Assembly (NCBI RefSeq): GCF_003387475.1
Contig: NZ_QUNO01000017.1
Location: 1 to 64,000 of the forward strand
Direction: 5' to 3'
DNA: 64,000 nucleotides
Origin: Kutzneria buriramensis
GTDB lineage: Bacteria; Actinomycetota; Actinomycetes; Mycobacteriales; Pseudonocardiaceae
Part shown: piece after piece, positions 44,853-53,418 of the stretch
Layout of the letters: the number at the start of each line of letters is the position of its first letter
Position numbering within the stretch: the stretch's first letter is position 1
Translations under genes and position numbers: made by a program
The notes under the pieces: generated by a model
Databases searched by the model: none
Seen by the model: the letters and a program-made list of their open reading frames with translations, nothing else
What the model was told of the DNA's origin: nothing

Positions 44853-45598
44853 GTCAGTTGCACCTCGTCCTCGAACACGGCACCGGTCGGGCCGTCCTTG
44901 GGCAGTGTGGCCAGACGGATGGCGACCACGGCGGCTTCGGCGGGCCCGCGAGTACCGCGGAAGTTGTTGAAGTCGGTGGCCACGTGGCCGGGAGCCGCAC
45001 CGTTGATCTTGATAGGGGTGTCGGCCAGCTCACGCGCGTAGTGGACGGTAATGGCGTTGAGCGCGGTCTTGGAACTGGAGTAGGCCATGTCCGGTTGGCC
45101 CACCCACGCGCCGGGCTCACCGATCGAGCCACGCTTGCTGGTGACGTTGACGATGCGACCAGCGGGTGACGCGTACAGGAGCGGCAGGAACGCGTTGATC
45201 ATCCGTACGACGGCGAAGACGTTGGTCTCGTAGACGAACCGGAAGTCCTCGACGGTCTCCTCGGTCGGCTTGGGCAGGTGATCCAGCGGACGGTGGTTGA
45301 GCGTGTTCACCCCGGCGTTGTTGACCAGTACGTCGAGGTGGTCCCACGTGTTCTTGACCTGCGCAGCCGCCGACGCTACCTGCGCGTCGGAGGTGACGTC
45401 GAGTTCCATGACGCGGACGTCACCCAGTTCCGAGAGCTGGACAGCCGTCTCGGCGCCGCGTTGTGCGTCGCGCGCTCCGACGTAGGTGACGAAGCCCAGT
45501 GTGGCCAGCTCGGCGGCGATTGCCCGCCCTATCCCCTTGTTGGCGCCGGTTACCAGGGCCACTCGCGCGGCGGACGACGTCTCATGCGGTGTTGTCAT
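44846..45598 (-). CDS. SDR family NAD(P)-dependent oxidoreductase
   Basis: This 250-residue short-chain dehydrogenase has TGANKGIGRA (residues 17-26), NNAG near 93, the catalytic Ser in NVTSKRGS, and Tyr/Lys in YSSSK near 173. The family oxidises or reduces small carbonyl compounds. Its start codon lies inside one MarR-type palindrome (45590-45605), and a second lies 23 bases upstream, so it is under control of the convergent MarR. It resembles carbonyl reductases that respond to electrophilic compounds. Confidence 0.92.
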   Translation of the reverse strand: MTTPHETSSAARVALVTGANKGIGRAIAAELATLGFVTYVGARDAQRGAETAVQLSELGDVRVMELDVTSDAQVASAAAQVKNTWDHLDVLVNNAGVNTLNHRPLDHLPKPTEETVEDFRFVYETNVFAVVRMINAFLPLLYASPAGRIVNVTSKRGSIGEPGAWVGQPDMAYSSSKTALNAITVHYARELADTPIKINGAAPGHVATDFNNFRGTRGPAEAAVVAIRLATLPKDGPTGAVFEDEVQLTW

Positions 45599-45636
45599 AT
45601 CAACACCATAGGTTCACCCATGTTGATATGTCAACA
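45590..45636. promoter_or_regulatory. MarR operators 2 and 3 at the SDR promoter
   Basis: TGTTGTCATATCAACA (45590-45605) spans the SDR start codon. TGTTGATATGTCAACA (45621-45636) has arms identical to the site before marR. The pair would let MarR cover both promoter and start codon. Confidence 0.7.
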
Positions 45637-45650
45637 CGCGCAGTCCGCCG

Positions 45651-45962
45651 TAGGATCGCGCACCGGCCGCACCACAGACGAAGTGGACCTGGCCTGGCCG
45701 GCGTTCCCGCGCCGGTTCGACATCGAGCACACCTTCCGCATGCTCGAGCAGACCCTGGGCTGGACCACCCCGAAACTCCGGTCCGACCGCTGGACCTGGC
45801 TGCTGCCGGCCGCCTGCACCCAACTGCGTCTGGCCCGCGTCCGGCGCGGGTATCGGCACCTACGCCGGCCCATCACGTGTCCGGCCGGTGTCCCGAAACC
45901 GTCCCGGCCCGGCCCCGGACGCCCCGCGGGAGTGCCCAACCGCCGGCCTGCCCGCCAACTGC
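45651..45962 (+). pseudogene. Transposase C-terminal remnant
   Basis: The plus strand reads FPRRFDIEHTFRMLEQTLGW, DRWTWLLPAACTQLRLARV and CPAGVPKPSRPGPGRPAGVP, the conserved end of a DDE transposase family common in actinomycetes. Only about 100 residues remain, and no terminal inverted repeats were found. It marks a past insertion between the SDR and GH44 genes. Confidence 0.65.
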
Positions 45963-46002
45963 AGTACTCGTACGGCGGCACGGTGATTCACAGCGGCGCT
46001 GC

Positions 46003-47943
46003 TCAGGTCGGGGTACAGGTCAGCGCCGGTGACGCTGCCGCCCCGGTGGCCTGGATCCCGAAGCTCGTGCTGCCACCCACACCGATCGAGCCGTTCCACC
46101 CGGCGTCCGTGGCGACCACCCTGCTGCCGTTCTGCTTCAGGCTGGTGTTCCACGAGTTGACGACCTGCTGGTCGCCGGGCCACGTCCAGCTCACCCGCCA
46201 CCCGGTCATCGGCGTGTGGCGGTCATTGGTGACGGTCACCGTCGCCACGTGTCCGGTGCCCCAATCGCCGTTGATGTGCAGGCTGGCCGAGCACCCGGCC
46301 GCCGGCAGCACCAACAGCGTGATGGAGTTCGCCGGGTACGTCGCGTCGACGTGGCCGTTGCTCACCTGGAGATCACCACCGCGCACGATGGCTCCCAGGT
46401 TGTCTGGGCTGTAGGTGAACCGCTGCGCCGCGGCGGCGTTGTCGAAACCGGCAACCGACAGCGACGAGGTCAGGTCGCCGCCGGTCTTGTTGACGACCAT
46501 GACCGTGAGCGCCTCGTCGGAGGAGCGCTGCGCCGCGTACACCGCCAGTTGGCCCTGGTCGGCCGAGGTCGCCGACACGCTGACGTCACCGAAGCGGCTG
46601 CCCGCGCCGTCGTAGTCGCGGTACATCCGGAACGCGTACGCGCCCGGATCGGTCGGTTTGGGCTCACCCCACAGCATGGCCAGGTCGAGGCCCTCACGGC
46701 CGAAGATGCCCAGGACGTCGGCCTCGGCCAACGCGCCGTTGATGTCGTCCAGCGCGCCCCAGTTGTACTCGGTGATGGCGGTCTTGGTGCCGGGGTTGTA
46801 CTGGGCGACCCAGGACTTCATGGTGCGGACGAACTGCAGCGGCGGCGCGTTGACCCCGCTGGGGCCGATCCAGGACTCATCGACGTAGGTCGGGTCCCAC
46901 AGCGACCGGGTGGACCGCAGTCGCAGCGCGTCGGACGCCGGGTCCGTGCCGCCGCTGATCTGCGGGTAGTAGTGCTGGTCGAAGTAGTCCAGGTAGCGCT
47001 TGCCGCCGTGGGCGTCGCTGTAGTCCTTCATGTTCTTGAGGTACCACTGGGAGAGGTTGAGCCCGCCGTGCGCGGCCGCGTCGGCGCCGGGCGCGCAGCC
47101 GTCCAGCCCGGAGGCAACCCACTCGCAGTAACCCCAGCCGGACGGGCCGAGGACCGCCGCGCTCGGGTCGGCCGCCTTGATGGCCGCCGCGGCGGCGGTG
47201 CCCTTGCCGCCCAGTTCGTCGTCGGAGACAGGATCGGGGTGCACGTCGCGATGCGTGCTGGACCACAGCACCGGTTCGTTGTCGAGCTCGTAGACCGGCA
47301 CACCGCCCTGCGCCGCCGTGCCGAACTGGCTCACCAGGTGCGACACCATCTCGCCGTCGAAGGCCGCGTCCTGCGGGATCGAGGTGTCCGTGGGCACACC
47401 GGTCAGCTGCTGCCCGTTGAGCTGACCGTTGCCGCAGTTGGGGTCCCACTGGTCGAAACCGTCCTGCTGCGGAAACCGGGTCGCCGGAAAGCCGCAGGCG
47501 TACGGGTGCGACGCCGGCGAGTCCTTGGCCACCCACCCGATCAGGGGCACGGTGACGACCGGCTTGATGCCGCGGTCGAGGTTGGACTTGACCACGCCTT
47601 CGACGGAGTGTTGGTCGTCGGCGACGATGTTCTCGAAGTACCAGTCGCTGCCGGTGTTGTAGGTGTGGTTCTTGAAGTTGTAGCGGGTCGACGCGTTGCC
47701 GCCCCAGCGGGCCACGGTCTGGCCGATCTCGGCGCTGAAGGCCGGATCGCCGCCGTTGAGGCCGTAGATGTCGGGGCTGATCGCGTGGCGGGCGGCGGAC
47801 ACGTCCACAGACAGCGCGGGCCCGGCGGTCGCCGCCGCGGCGTTCATGGCTGCCGGGTTCGTCAACATCATTGCCACGACAGACGCCGCCAGGCCGACAG
47901 CCGTGACCGGTTGTCGCTTCCGCCATCGCCGAGTACCCACCAC
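46003..47943 (-). CDS. GH44 endoglucanase/xyloglucanase with CBM2
   Basis: This 646-residue secreted enzyme has a long basic signal peptide (RRWRKRQPVTAVGLAASVVA), a GH44 catalytic domain (about 45-545) and a C-terminal CBM2 (about 550-646). Key motifs are ARWGGNASTRYNF, the acid/base Glu in YELDNEPVLW and the nucleophile Glu in KTAITEYNWGAL. GH44 enzymes cut beta-1,4-glucan and xyloglucan with retention. GTG at 47943 follows GGAGG by five bases; the TTG at 48021 would add 26 residues before the signal peptide. Confidence 0.9.
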   Translation of the reverse strand: MVGTRRWRKRQPVTAVGLAASVVAMMLTNPAAMNAAAATAGPALSVDVSAARHAISPDIYGLNGGDPAFSAEIGQTVARWGGNASTRYNFKNHTYNTGSDWYFENIVADDQHSVEGVVKSNLDRGIKPVVTVPLIGWVAKDSPASHPYACGFPATRFPQQDGFDQWDPNCGNGQLNGQQLTGVPTDTSIPQDAAFDGEMVSHLVSQFGTAAQGGVPVYELDNEPVLWSSTHRDVHPDPVSDDELGGKGTAAAAAIKAADPSAAVLGPSGWGYCEWVASGLDGCAPGADAAAHGGLNLSQWYLKNMKDYSDAHGGKRYLDYFDQHYYPQISGGTDPASDALRLRSTRSLWDPTYVDESWIGPSGVNAPPLQFVRTMKSWVAQYNPGTKTAITEYNWGALDDINGALAEADVLGIFGREGLDLAMLWGEPKPTDPGAYAFRMYRDYDGAGSRFGDVSVSATSADQGQLAVYAAQRSSDEALTVMVVNKTGGDLTSSLSVAGFDNAAAAQRFTYSPDNLGAIVRGGDLQVSNGHVDATYPANSITLLVLPAAGCSASLHINGDWGTGHVATVTVTNDRHTPMTGWRVSWTWPGDQQVVNSWNTSLKQNGSRVVATDAGWNGSIGVGGSTSFGIQATGAAASPALTCTPT

Positions 47944-48021
47944 GGAGGCCTCCGCCCGATCCAGTGCGCGGACATTCTTGATTGGCCGACAGGATGCTGG
48001 AGGACGTGCGACATCCGTCAA

Positions 48022-48345
48022 GTCGCCCGTGACCGCCGGCGGCAGGAGCCGTCCGCCGCTGCAATCGGAAACCCTTGCTGCACCGTCACGTCAATGCCGT
48101 TGCGCCTCACGGCGTTCGACCGCCGGCTCTCCCGCGCCGTGTCACAGGCGACCGGTCAAGCCTTGGCTCTACCAGGGGATCTGGCGCCGGTAGCGCGGAC
48201 ACGTCAGCCGCGGCACGCGCCGCCTGCCCCACTGGGAAAGGCGGCGATTTCGCTTCTGTGCGTTGCGGGTTCGACTCCCGCGCCCTTCCATGACATCCCC
48301 GGCAGGCACGGAGGTGCTGGCACTGAAACTTACATGACCGGTGCT
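48022..48345. other. Non-coding stretch with tRNA T-arm remnant
   Basis: About 320 bases upstream of GH44. GCGGG TTCGACT CCCGC at 48265-48281 is a perfect tRNA T-arm, followed by GCCCTTCCA resembling an acceptor end; GGAAAGGCG at 48235-48243 could pair with CGCCCTTCC. No D-arm or anticodon arm fits. It is probably a tRNA 3' fragment, as left by integration at a tRNA gene. Confidence 0.4.
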
Positions 48346-48654
48346 CTACGCGATCACGCATTGCCTGATCTCGTGTTTCGCCCAGCACACCGTGCAGGTG
48401 TTGGCCCTGCGCAGCTGCGTGCCCGTGGGGGCGTGGGAACCGTCGACCGTGACGGTGATGGGCGATGCGATCCACGCGATGAGTTCAGCACTGGACATCG
48501 GCGCCACATCGCACTGCGCGACGCGCACGTCCTCGGTGACGAACTGCTCGCCGTGGCCGGCGGGGTAAGGCCACGGCCACGTGGCGGTCGGCGTGAACAG
48601 GTGACGGGTCACGGACGGTGGCCCACGTGTCGCCGCACCCAGCTCGCGGCTCAA
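48346..48654 (-). CDS. Hypothetical small protein with CxxC
   Basis: The minus-strand frame gives up to 102 residues. The second half has good codon use and reads VTEDVRVAQCDVAPMSSAEL, then PITVTVDGSHAPTGTQLRR and NTCTVCWAKHEIRQCVIA. The CTVC plus a later Cys could bind metal. The N-terminal third is less convincing, so the true start may be an internal GTG or ATG (for example at MSSAEL). No family recognised. Confidence 0.4.
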   Translation of the reverse strand: MSRELGAATRGPPSVTRHLFTPTATWPWPYPAGHGEQFVTEDVRVAQCDVAPMSSAELIAWIASPITVTVDGSHAPTGTQLRRANTCTVCWAKHEIRQCVIA

Positions 48655-48765
48655 CAGGAGCCCCCGGCCCAGTGGGCCACCCTGAGTCTGCGCAGGTCAG
48701 CGACGCACGCGTGGCGCCAGAGCACACATGCGTCAGCCGTCAGAGAAAATCTATGCCAGCCGGGG

Positions 48766-48795
48766 TAGACATTCGGCCGTGGGTGCGTGTAGTGT
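48766..48795 (+). promoter_or_regulatory. Possible promoter before the tandem repeats
   Basis: TAGACA (48766-48771) and TAGTGT (48790-48795) are 18 bases apart, with -35 matching consensus at five of six bases. Transcription would start near 48802 and read through the repeats. Confidence 0.35.
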
Positions 48796-48831
48796 TCTGC
48801 TCGTCACGAGAGAAAAAACGTCAGATGGCAC

Positions 48832-49335
48832 GGGAGATGACGAACTACCCGTGGAGCACAGGTAAGACGGCCAGGCATATCGGAGCCGATCACGGTACGG
48901 GGTTCCGGTGGGTGGCCGAGGACCGTCGCTCCCACCGGGCAGATACACCAGAGCCCAGCAGTGACGGTCGCAGCATGGAACGCAAGAGGGATCGACGCGG
49001 GAGATGACGAACTACCCGTGAGCAGTGGCTAGACGGTCACCGGCCGGAACCGATCGGTGAAAGGGGTTCCGGCGGGTGACCGAAGCAGTGAGCCGAAGGG
49101 GATCGGATCGTTCACTCGGTCCCGCGCGGTGACGCAGGTTGGAAATGCACAAGGCACGACAGCAGGACGCGGGAGATGGTGGACCGCCCGCGAGTCAGGG
49201 ATGAAGTGCAGGACGGTCAGGTGCGCCGGAGCCGATCGGTGAAAGGGGTTCCGGTGGGTGACCAGCGGCATCAGGTGCTGGGCCCGAGCAAGGTGAGGGG
49301 TTCCGGGCATGATCGCCGCGAGAGGACGAGCACGA
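48832..49335 (+). repeat. Three imperfect tandem repeats of about 170 bp
   Basis: Units start at 48832, 48999 and 49171. Units 1 and 2 share 22 identical starting bases (GGGAGATGACGAACTACCCG then TG). Unit 3 keeps GGGAGATG, the hairpin with GATCGGTGAAAGGGG, and TTCCGGTGGGTGACC. The rest has diverged, so this is an old duplication in which the hairpin was retained. Confidence 0.7.
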
Positions 49336-49633
49336 AAGTCACACAGTGGTTCATCACGTGTGAACAGCAGTACAGCAAGTCGAAGTACAGCAAGCGCAAG
49401 TGGCAGTACAGGTAATGCACGTCAGGTAGTCAGAGGAGAAGGGAAGGGTTACACGCCGTCGGATCGCCCGCTCCAGGCTGTGTCGCGCCGGGCGGGTACC
49501 GCAGTCCCATCGGAATGGAAGGTGGTCTTCGGTTACGCATATGCGATCCCCGCAGGTTCTGCCTCTCAGGCGGGCCACGCGGACAACGGAAGCCGGTCTC
49601 ACGGCCGGTTGATGGTGATGAACCCGAACCCCT

Positions 49634-49664
49634 GGGGCCCCGGCGCTACACGCGCCGGGGCCCC
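49634..49664 (+). terminator. Strong hairpin before MerR gene
   Basis: GGGGCCCCGGCGC (49634-49646) pairs perfectly with 49652-49664 around TACAC. It lies 18 bases before the MerR ATG, so it either ends the upstream non-coding transcript or folds in the merR leader. Confidence 0.7.
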
Positions 49665-49682
49665 TCGTGATGCGGAGGCTCG

Positions 49683-50015
49683 ATGATCCCAGACCAGCAG
49701 GACACGGCCGGCACAAGTGCGGCCGACAAGTTCGACGATGAGCACTACCCCGCCTACACGATGGGCCGCGCGGCGGAGATGCTCGGCACCAGCGCGGGAT
49801 TCCTGCGCAGCCTGGACGAGGCGAAACTGATCGAGCCGCAACGCTCGGCCGGTGGCCACCGTCGCTACTCGCGCCACCAGCTGCGGATCGCCGCCCGGGT
49901 GCGGGAACTGGTTGATCAGGGCACCGCGTTGGACGCGGCCTGCCGGATCATCACCCTGGAAGACCAACTCCACGAAGCCCAACGTGTCATCGCCGAACGA
50001 GACGACCAACCCTGA
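49683..50015 (+). CDS. MerR-type helix-turn-helix regulator
   Basis: This 110-residue protein has a MerR-like HTH, YTMGRAAEMLGTSAGFLRSLDEAKLIEPQRSAGGHRRYSRHQLR (about 26-70), then a short helix LEDQLHEAQRVIAERD. There is no effector domain, as in the small BldC/HspR-like MerR group. GGAGG lies four bases before the ATG. Just upstream is the tandem-repeat RNA candidate with its hairpin, so translation or transcription may be linked to it. The target is unknown. Confidence 0.85.
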   Translation: MIPDQQDTAGTSAADKFDDEHYPAYTMGRAAEMLGTSAGFLRSLDEAKLIEPQRSAGGHRRYSRHQLRIAARVRELVDQGTALDAACRIITLEDQLHEAQRVIAERDDQP

Positions 50016-50287
50016 CCACAGGTCCCGGTTGACCGGTCGAGGGTGTTGCTGAGGACGGTCGTAGCGGTCGGTGTCATCATTGGTCGGCCTCAGCAACTGT
50101 TCGCCCCGACGCGGCGCACGGACAACGCCTTCGGCATCGCACCGTCTGCTGGTTGCCCGTCAGCTTGTGGGGCTCGGGAACGCGATTCCATCTCCGACCC
50201 GGGTCTGCCTGGCCGCCGACCGGCGGGCTGCGACATCACGTAGTGCTGTTGTCGCTGCTCCACCTGATCGTGCGAGGCAGCGGTGGC

Positions 50288-51361
50288 TCAGCGGTTCGGA
50301 AGCGCGTAGCGAAGGATGCGTCCCCAGGTGGAGGCGTACTGCCGGAACAATGGGCCGGTGACGTAGGGAAGGCCGTAACGCTGGCAGATCGCGCGTACCC
50401 GGGGCGCGAGCGTGGCGTAGCGGTTGCTGGGGAGGTCGGGGAAGAGGTGGTGTTCGATCTGGTGACTGAGGTTGCCGGTGAGGATGTGGAAGAGGGGGCC
50501 GCCCTCGATGTTGGCCGAGCCCTGGATCTGGCGGAGGTACCACTGGCCGCGGGTCTCCTCCTGGACCTGCTCCTCGGTGAAGGTCTGGACCGCGCCGGGG
50601 AAGTGGCCGCACATGATGATGGTGTGCGACCAGATGTTGCGTACGGTGTTGGCGCAGAGGTTCCCCAGCAGGCAGGGAACCGCCGAAGGCCCCGCGAGTG
50701 CGGGGAAGAGCAGGTAGTCCTTGGCGAGTTGGCGCAAGGCCTTGGCCGCCAGTCTCGCCGCGTCGTTGACGAGGCGGCGAGGGCTCCTGCCGCCGGACAG
50801 GACCACGTCCGGTTCCAGGTCGTACAGCGCGATTCCCCATTCGAACACGGGGGCGAGCAGCGCGTTGACGAGCGGTTGGGCGAGGTGGGCCGGGTGCCAG
50901 GGCTGCTCGGGGCTCATCCGCAGGATGGTGTAGCCGAGGTCGCGGTCGCGTCCGACGACGTTGGTCCAGGTGTGGTGTTGGTGGTTGTGGGTGCGTTTCC
51001 AGGCGTCGGCCGGGGTGAGGAAGTCCCATTCCCACGTGCTGGAGTGGATCGCCGGGTCGCCCATCCAGTCCCATTGGCCGTGCAGGACGTTATGGCCTAG
51101 TTCCATGTTCTCCAGAATCTTGGCGGTGCTGAGCATCAGGGTCCCGCAGACCCAGGCGGGTGGGAACAGCGAGAACGCCAGGGCGATCCGGCCGGCGATC
51201 TCGAAGGCCCGCTGGTTGGTGATGATCCCTCGGATGTAGCGGGCGTCGCGCTCGCCGCGGGTGGCGATGACCTCGGCCCGCAGGCGGTCGAGTTCCTCCC
51301 CCAGTGCTTCGACCCACTCGGGCTGGGGCAAGGAATCGGATTCTGCGCCAGACGCGCGCAC
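50288..51361 (-). CDS. Membrane fatty acid desaturase
   Basis: This 357-residue di-iron desaturase has the three His boxes HNVLHG, HNHQHH and HQIEHH in the right order and hydrophobic segments between them. It introduces a double bond into acyl chains, like mycobacterial DesA3. It lies 19 bases downstream of a ferredoxin-type reductase gene on the same strand, which would supply electrons. Gene order and type resemble the Rv3229c/Rv3230c pair. Confidence 0.9.
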   Translation of the reverse strand: MRASGAESDSLPQPEWVEALGEELDRLRAEVIATRGERDARYIRGIITNQRAFEIAGRIALAFSLFPPAWVCGTLMLSTAKILENMELGHNVLHGQWDWMGDPAIHSSTWEWDFLTPADAWKRTHNHQHHTWTNVVGRDRDLGYTILRMSPEQPWHPAHLAQPLVNALLAPVFEWGIALYDLEPDVVLSGGRSPRRLVNDAARLAAKALRQLAKDYLLFPALAGPSAVPCLLGNLCANTVRNIWSHTIIMCGHFPGAVQTFTEEQVQEETRGQWYLRQIQGSANIEGGPLFHILTGNLSHQIEHHLFPDLPSNRYATLAPRVRAICQRYGLPYVTGPLFRQYASTWGRILRYALPNR

Positions 51362-51380
51362 GCTGGGTTCTCCTTCGGGT

Positions 51381-52496
51381 CTAGATGTCGAGGGCGAGGC
51401 GACCGGCTGCGGCCGACACGCAGGTCTGGATCAACCGGCCGGGTTCGTCATGGATCTCGCCGGTCCTCAGGTCGCGCACTCGACCGTGTACCAGCGGGGT
51501 GAGGCAGCCGAAGCACAGGCCGCGACGGCATCCGTAGGGCATCGTGACGCCCGCCTGTTCGCCGATGTCCAGCAGGGGGACGGTGGTTGCGGCGTCGGTG
51601 TCGACACCGGTGCGGAGAAAGCGGACGCGGCCACCGGCGGTATCGCTTTCGTGCGGCGGAAACGGGGCCAGGCGGAAGCGCTCCACGTGCAGCTGCTCGG
51701 TCAGCTGGGCGTCGGCCCAGTGCGCCTCGACGGCGTGGAGCATCGCTTCGGGGCCACAGGCCCAGGTCTCTCGTTCGCGCCAGTCCGGGCAGAGGTCGGC
51801 GATACGCCCCGGGGTGACATGCCGGGACGGCTCACCGCCAGGGCGGGTGTGGTGTGGGACGAACCGGAACCAGGGCAACTGTCGGTGCATGGCCTGTAGC
51901 TCGTCGCGGAACAGGCACTCACGGATGGTGCGGCTGCTGTGGATGAGGAGCACATCAGGGTGCGCACCGGTCGGGGGGCGTTGGGCCAACGTGCGGAGCA
52001 TGCCCATCACCGGGGCGATGCCGCTGCCGGCGGTGACCATCAGGATGCGCGGCGGGGGCGGGTCAGGAAGGCTGAAGTCGCCTTGCGCCGGCCCCAGTCG
52101 CAGCACCGTTCCCGGTGGCGTGTCCTGGGCCAGACGTGGCGAGATGCGGCCGCCGGCAACGGCCTGGACGGTGATGGACAGGAGCCCGTCGGTGGGCTCG
52201 GGCGGACAGGTCAGCGAGTAGGTGCGCCAGTGCAGCGCACCGTCGATCCGCACGCCTATGGGCAGGTACTGTCCGGCTTTGTGTCCGGCCCACCCCCGGC
52301 CGGGTTTGATCAGGAGTGTGGTGGCCTTGCCGGTCTCGGGCCGCGCCGCCACGACACGTCCGGCCGGGTGGCGGGCGCACAGCAGCGGATCGATCAGGCC
52401 GAGGTAGTCGTCCACAGTGAGCGGGCTGGTCAGCCAGGTCGCCGCGGCCAACAGGGGGTTGCCGCTCCAAGCTGGACGCAGAGGGAGTGCGGGCAT
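51381..52496 (-). CDS. Flavodoxin/ferredoxin-type reductase with 2Fe-2S domain
   Basis: This 371-residue electron-transfer protein has an FAD-binding domain with RTYSLTCPP (around 91), an NAD-binding domain with VTAGSGIAPVMGML (around 155) and CGPEAML, and a C-terminal 2Fe-2S domain with CRRGLCFGC plus a final Cys in LIQTCVSA. It moves electrons from NAD(P)H to the desaturase encoded next. It starts the two-gene operon; upstream is about 300 bases before the LLM remnant. Confidence 0.9.
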   Translation of the reverse strand: MPALPLRPAWSGNPLLAAATWLTSPLTVDDYLGLIDPLLCARHPAGRVVAARPETGKATTLLIKPGRGWAGHKAGQYLPIGVRIDGALHWRTYSLTCPPEPTDGLLSITVQAVAGGRISPRLAQDTPPGTVLRLGPAQGDFSLPDPPPPRILMVTAGSGIAPVMGMLRTLAQRPPTGAHPDVLLIHSSRTIRECLFRDELQAMHRQLPWFRFVPHHTRPGGEPSRHVTPGRIADLCPDWRERETWACGPEAMLHAVEAHWADAQLTEQLHVERFRLAPFPPHESDTAGGRVRFLRTGVDTDAATTVPLLDIGEQAGVTMPYGCRRGLCFGCLTPLVHGRVRDLRTGEIHDEPGRLIQTCVSAAAGRLALDI

Positions 52497-52799
52497 TCGA
52501 GGGCTCCTCTTGCCTCAACTGCGCAGGGGGTGCTCGTACTCGCCTGCCCGCCCGGTCCGACTTCTTTCCTGCGGGAAGCAGTCGACCCCGGACGCACCCG
52601 AGCTTGCCTCGGGAACGCGCCGCGTGGGAGCCTGTCAGAACGCCAAAATTGTTGCGGTGCAAGGCGTTCGCCCTCCACCGCCGCTGTCCGAGGTCGGTTC
52701 TTATTGTGAGCCAGATACGGGGGTGGGGACAGGGGGCCATTGACGGCCTGCTGGCGGGGCTCAGTGCCAGCGATACCGCACAGGTCCGTGCTACGACGA

Positions 52800-53300
52800 C
52801 AGCTCAACGGTCTGATCCGCTACGAGCCCACAGACCGATTCTGGCTGGCCGCACTGTCGTCGCTGCTGGCGTGCCGTCCACGGTGCATCCGGTCGCGGTG
52901 GCCGAGCAGGTGGCGCTGCTGGATCAGCTCTCTGGCGGCCGGTTCCAGCTGGGCGTCGGGCGTAGTGGGCCGTGGGTGGACCTGGAGGTGTTCGGCACCG
53001 GCCTGGACCGTTGCGAGCAAGGCTTCGCCGAGAGCCTGGACCTGCTGCTGACGGCCCTGAGCACGGGCCGGGTCCGGGCGGGCGGCGAGCGCTTCGCGTT
53101 CCGCGAGGTGCCGATCGTGCCCACCCTACGGCGGGCATCACCGCCGGTAGTGGTGGCGTGCACCTCGCCTGGCACCGTCGAGACGGCGGCCGCGCGCGGG
53201 TTGCCGATGCTGCTGGGATGCACATCGGCGACGAGGAGAAAGCCGCGATAGTGGCCCACTACACGAAGACAGCCGCCTGTAACGGCCGCGACCCCCACGC
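52800..53300 (+). pseudogene. LLM flavin oxidoreductase, frameshifted and truncated
   Basis: Pieces of one luciferase-like protein lie in changing phases: YEPTDRFWLAALSSLLA, then (near 52870) VPSTVHPVAVAEQVALLDQL and SGGRFQLGVGRSG, PPVVVACTSPGTVETAAARG, then (near 53210) AGMHIGDEEKAAIVAHYTKTA. At least two frameshifts break it, and neither the FMN-binding start nor the end is present. It ends next to a Zur-type palindrome. Confidence 0.65.
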
Positions 53301-53318
53301 GGTGCGGCACACAACAGA

Positions 53319-53333
53319 TGACAATCATTGTCA
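53319..53333. promoter_or_regulatory. Zur/Fur-type box
   Basis: TGACAATCATTGTCA is a perfect 7-1-7 palindrome, close to actinobacterial Zur boxes (TGAAAATGATTTTCA type). It lies 86 bases beyond the 3' end of the His-rich gene and has no intact gene starting after it, so its target gene seems lost. Confidence 0.6.
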
Positions 53334-53418
53334 GCCGTACTGGGCGTCGTCGTGCGTGGCAGAGGTCGAGCCGGTTGTCAGCGGGACGGACCAGTCGGTC
53401 GCCGACGCCGGCGATGGG

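Larger units (their letters stand above)
48802..49664 (+). ncRNA. Putative structured non-coding RNA with three tandem repeats
   Basis: No coding bias is visible on either strand here. Three units begin with GGGAGATG at 48832, 48999 and 49171 (spacing 167 and 172 bases). Each contains a hairpin: CGGAGCC..GGTTCCG (48881-48907), CCGGAACC..GGTTCCGG (49044-49072), CCGGAGCC..GGTTCCGG (49226-49254), with G-T and A-T alternating at one pair and a GATCGGTGAAAGG loop in two copies. The loop and stem resemble a shortened group II intron domain V. The run ends in a 13-bp hairpin at 49634. Transcript borders are guesses. Confidence 0.45.

Noticed and set aside
46216-48768. Plus-strand frame of 850 codons
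   Set aside because: Antisense shadow of GH44, whose catalytic motifs are clear.
48832-49335. CRISPR array
   Set aside because: Units are about 170 bp with long conserved blocks and only three copies; spacers and short repeats are absent and no cas genes are near.
48832-49335. Complete group II intron
   Set aside because: Only the domain-V-like hairpin matches; no reverse transcriptase and no clear intron ends.
50016-50287. Possible transposase scrap after the MerR gene
   Set aside because: No recognisable conserved motif; the stretch shows nothing I can support.
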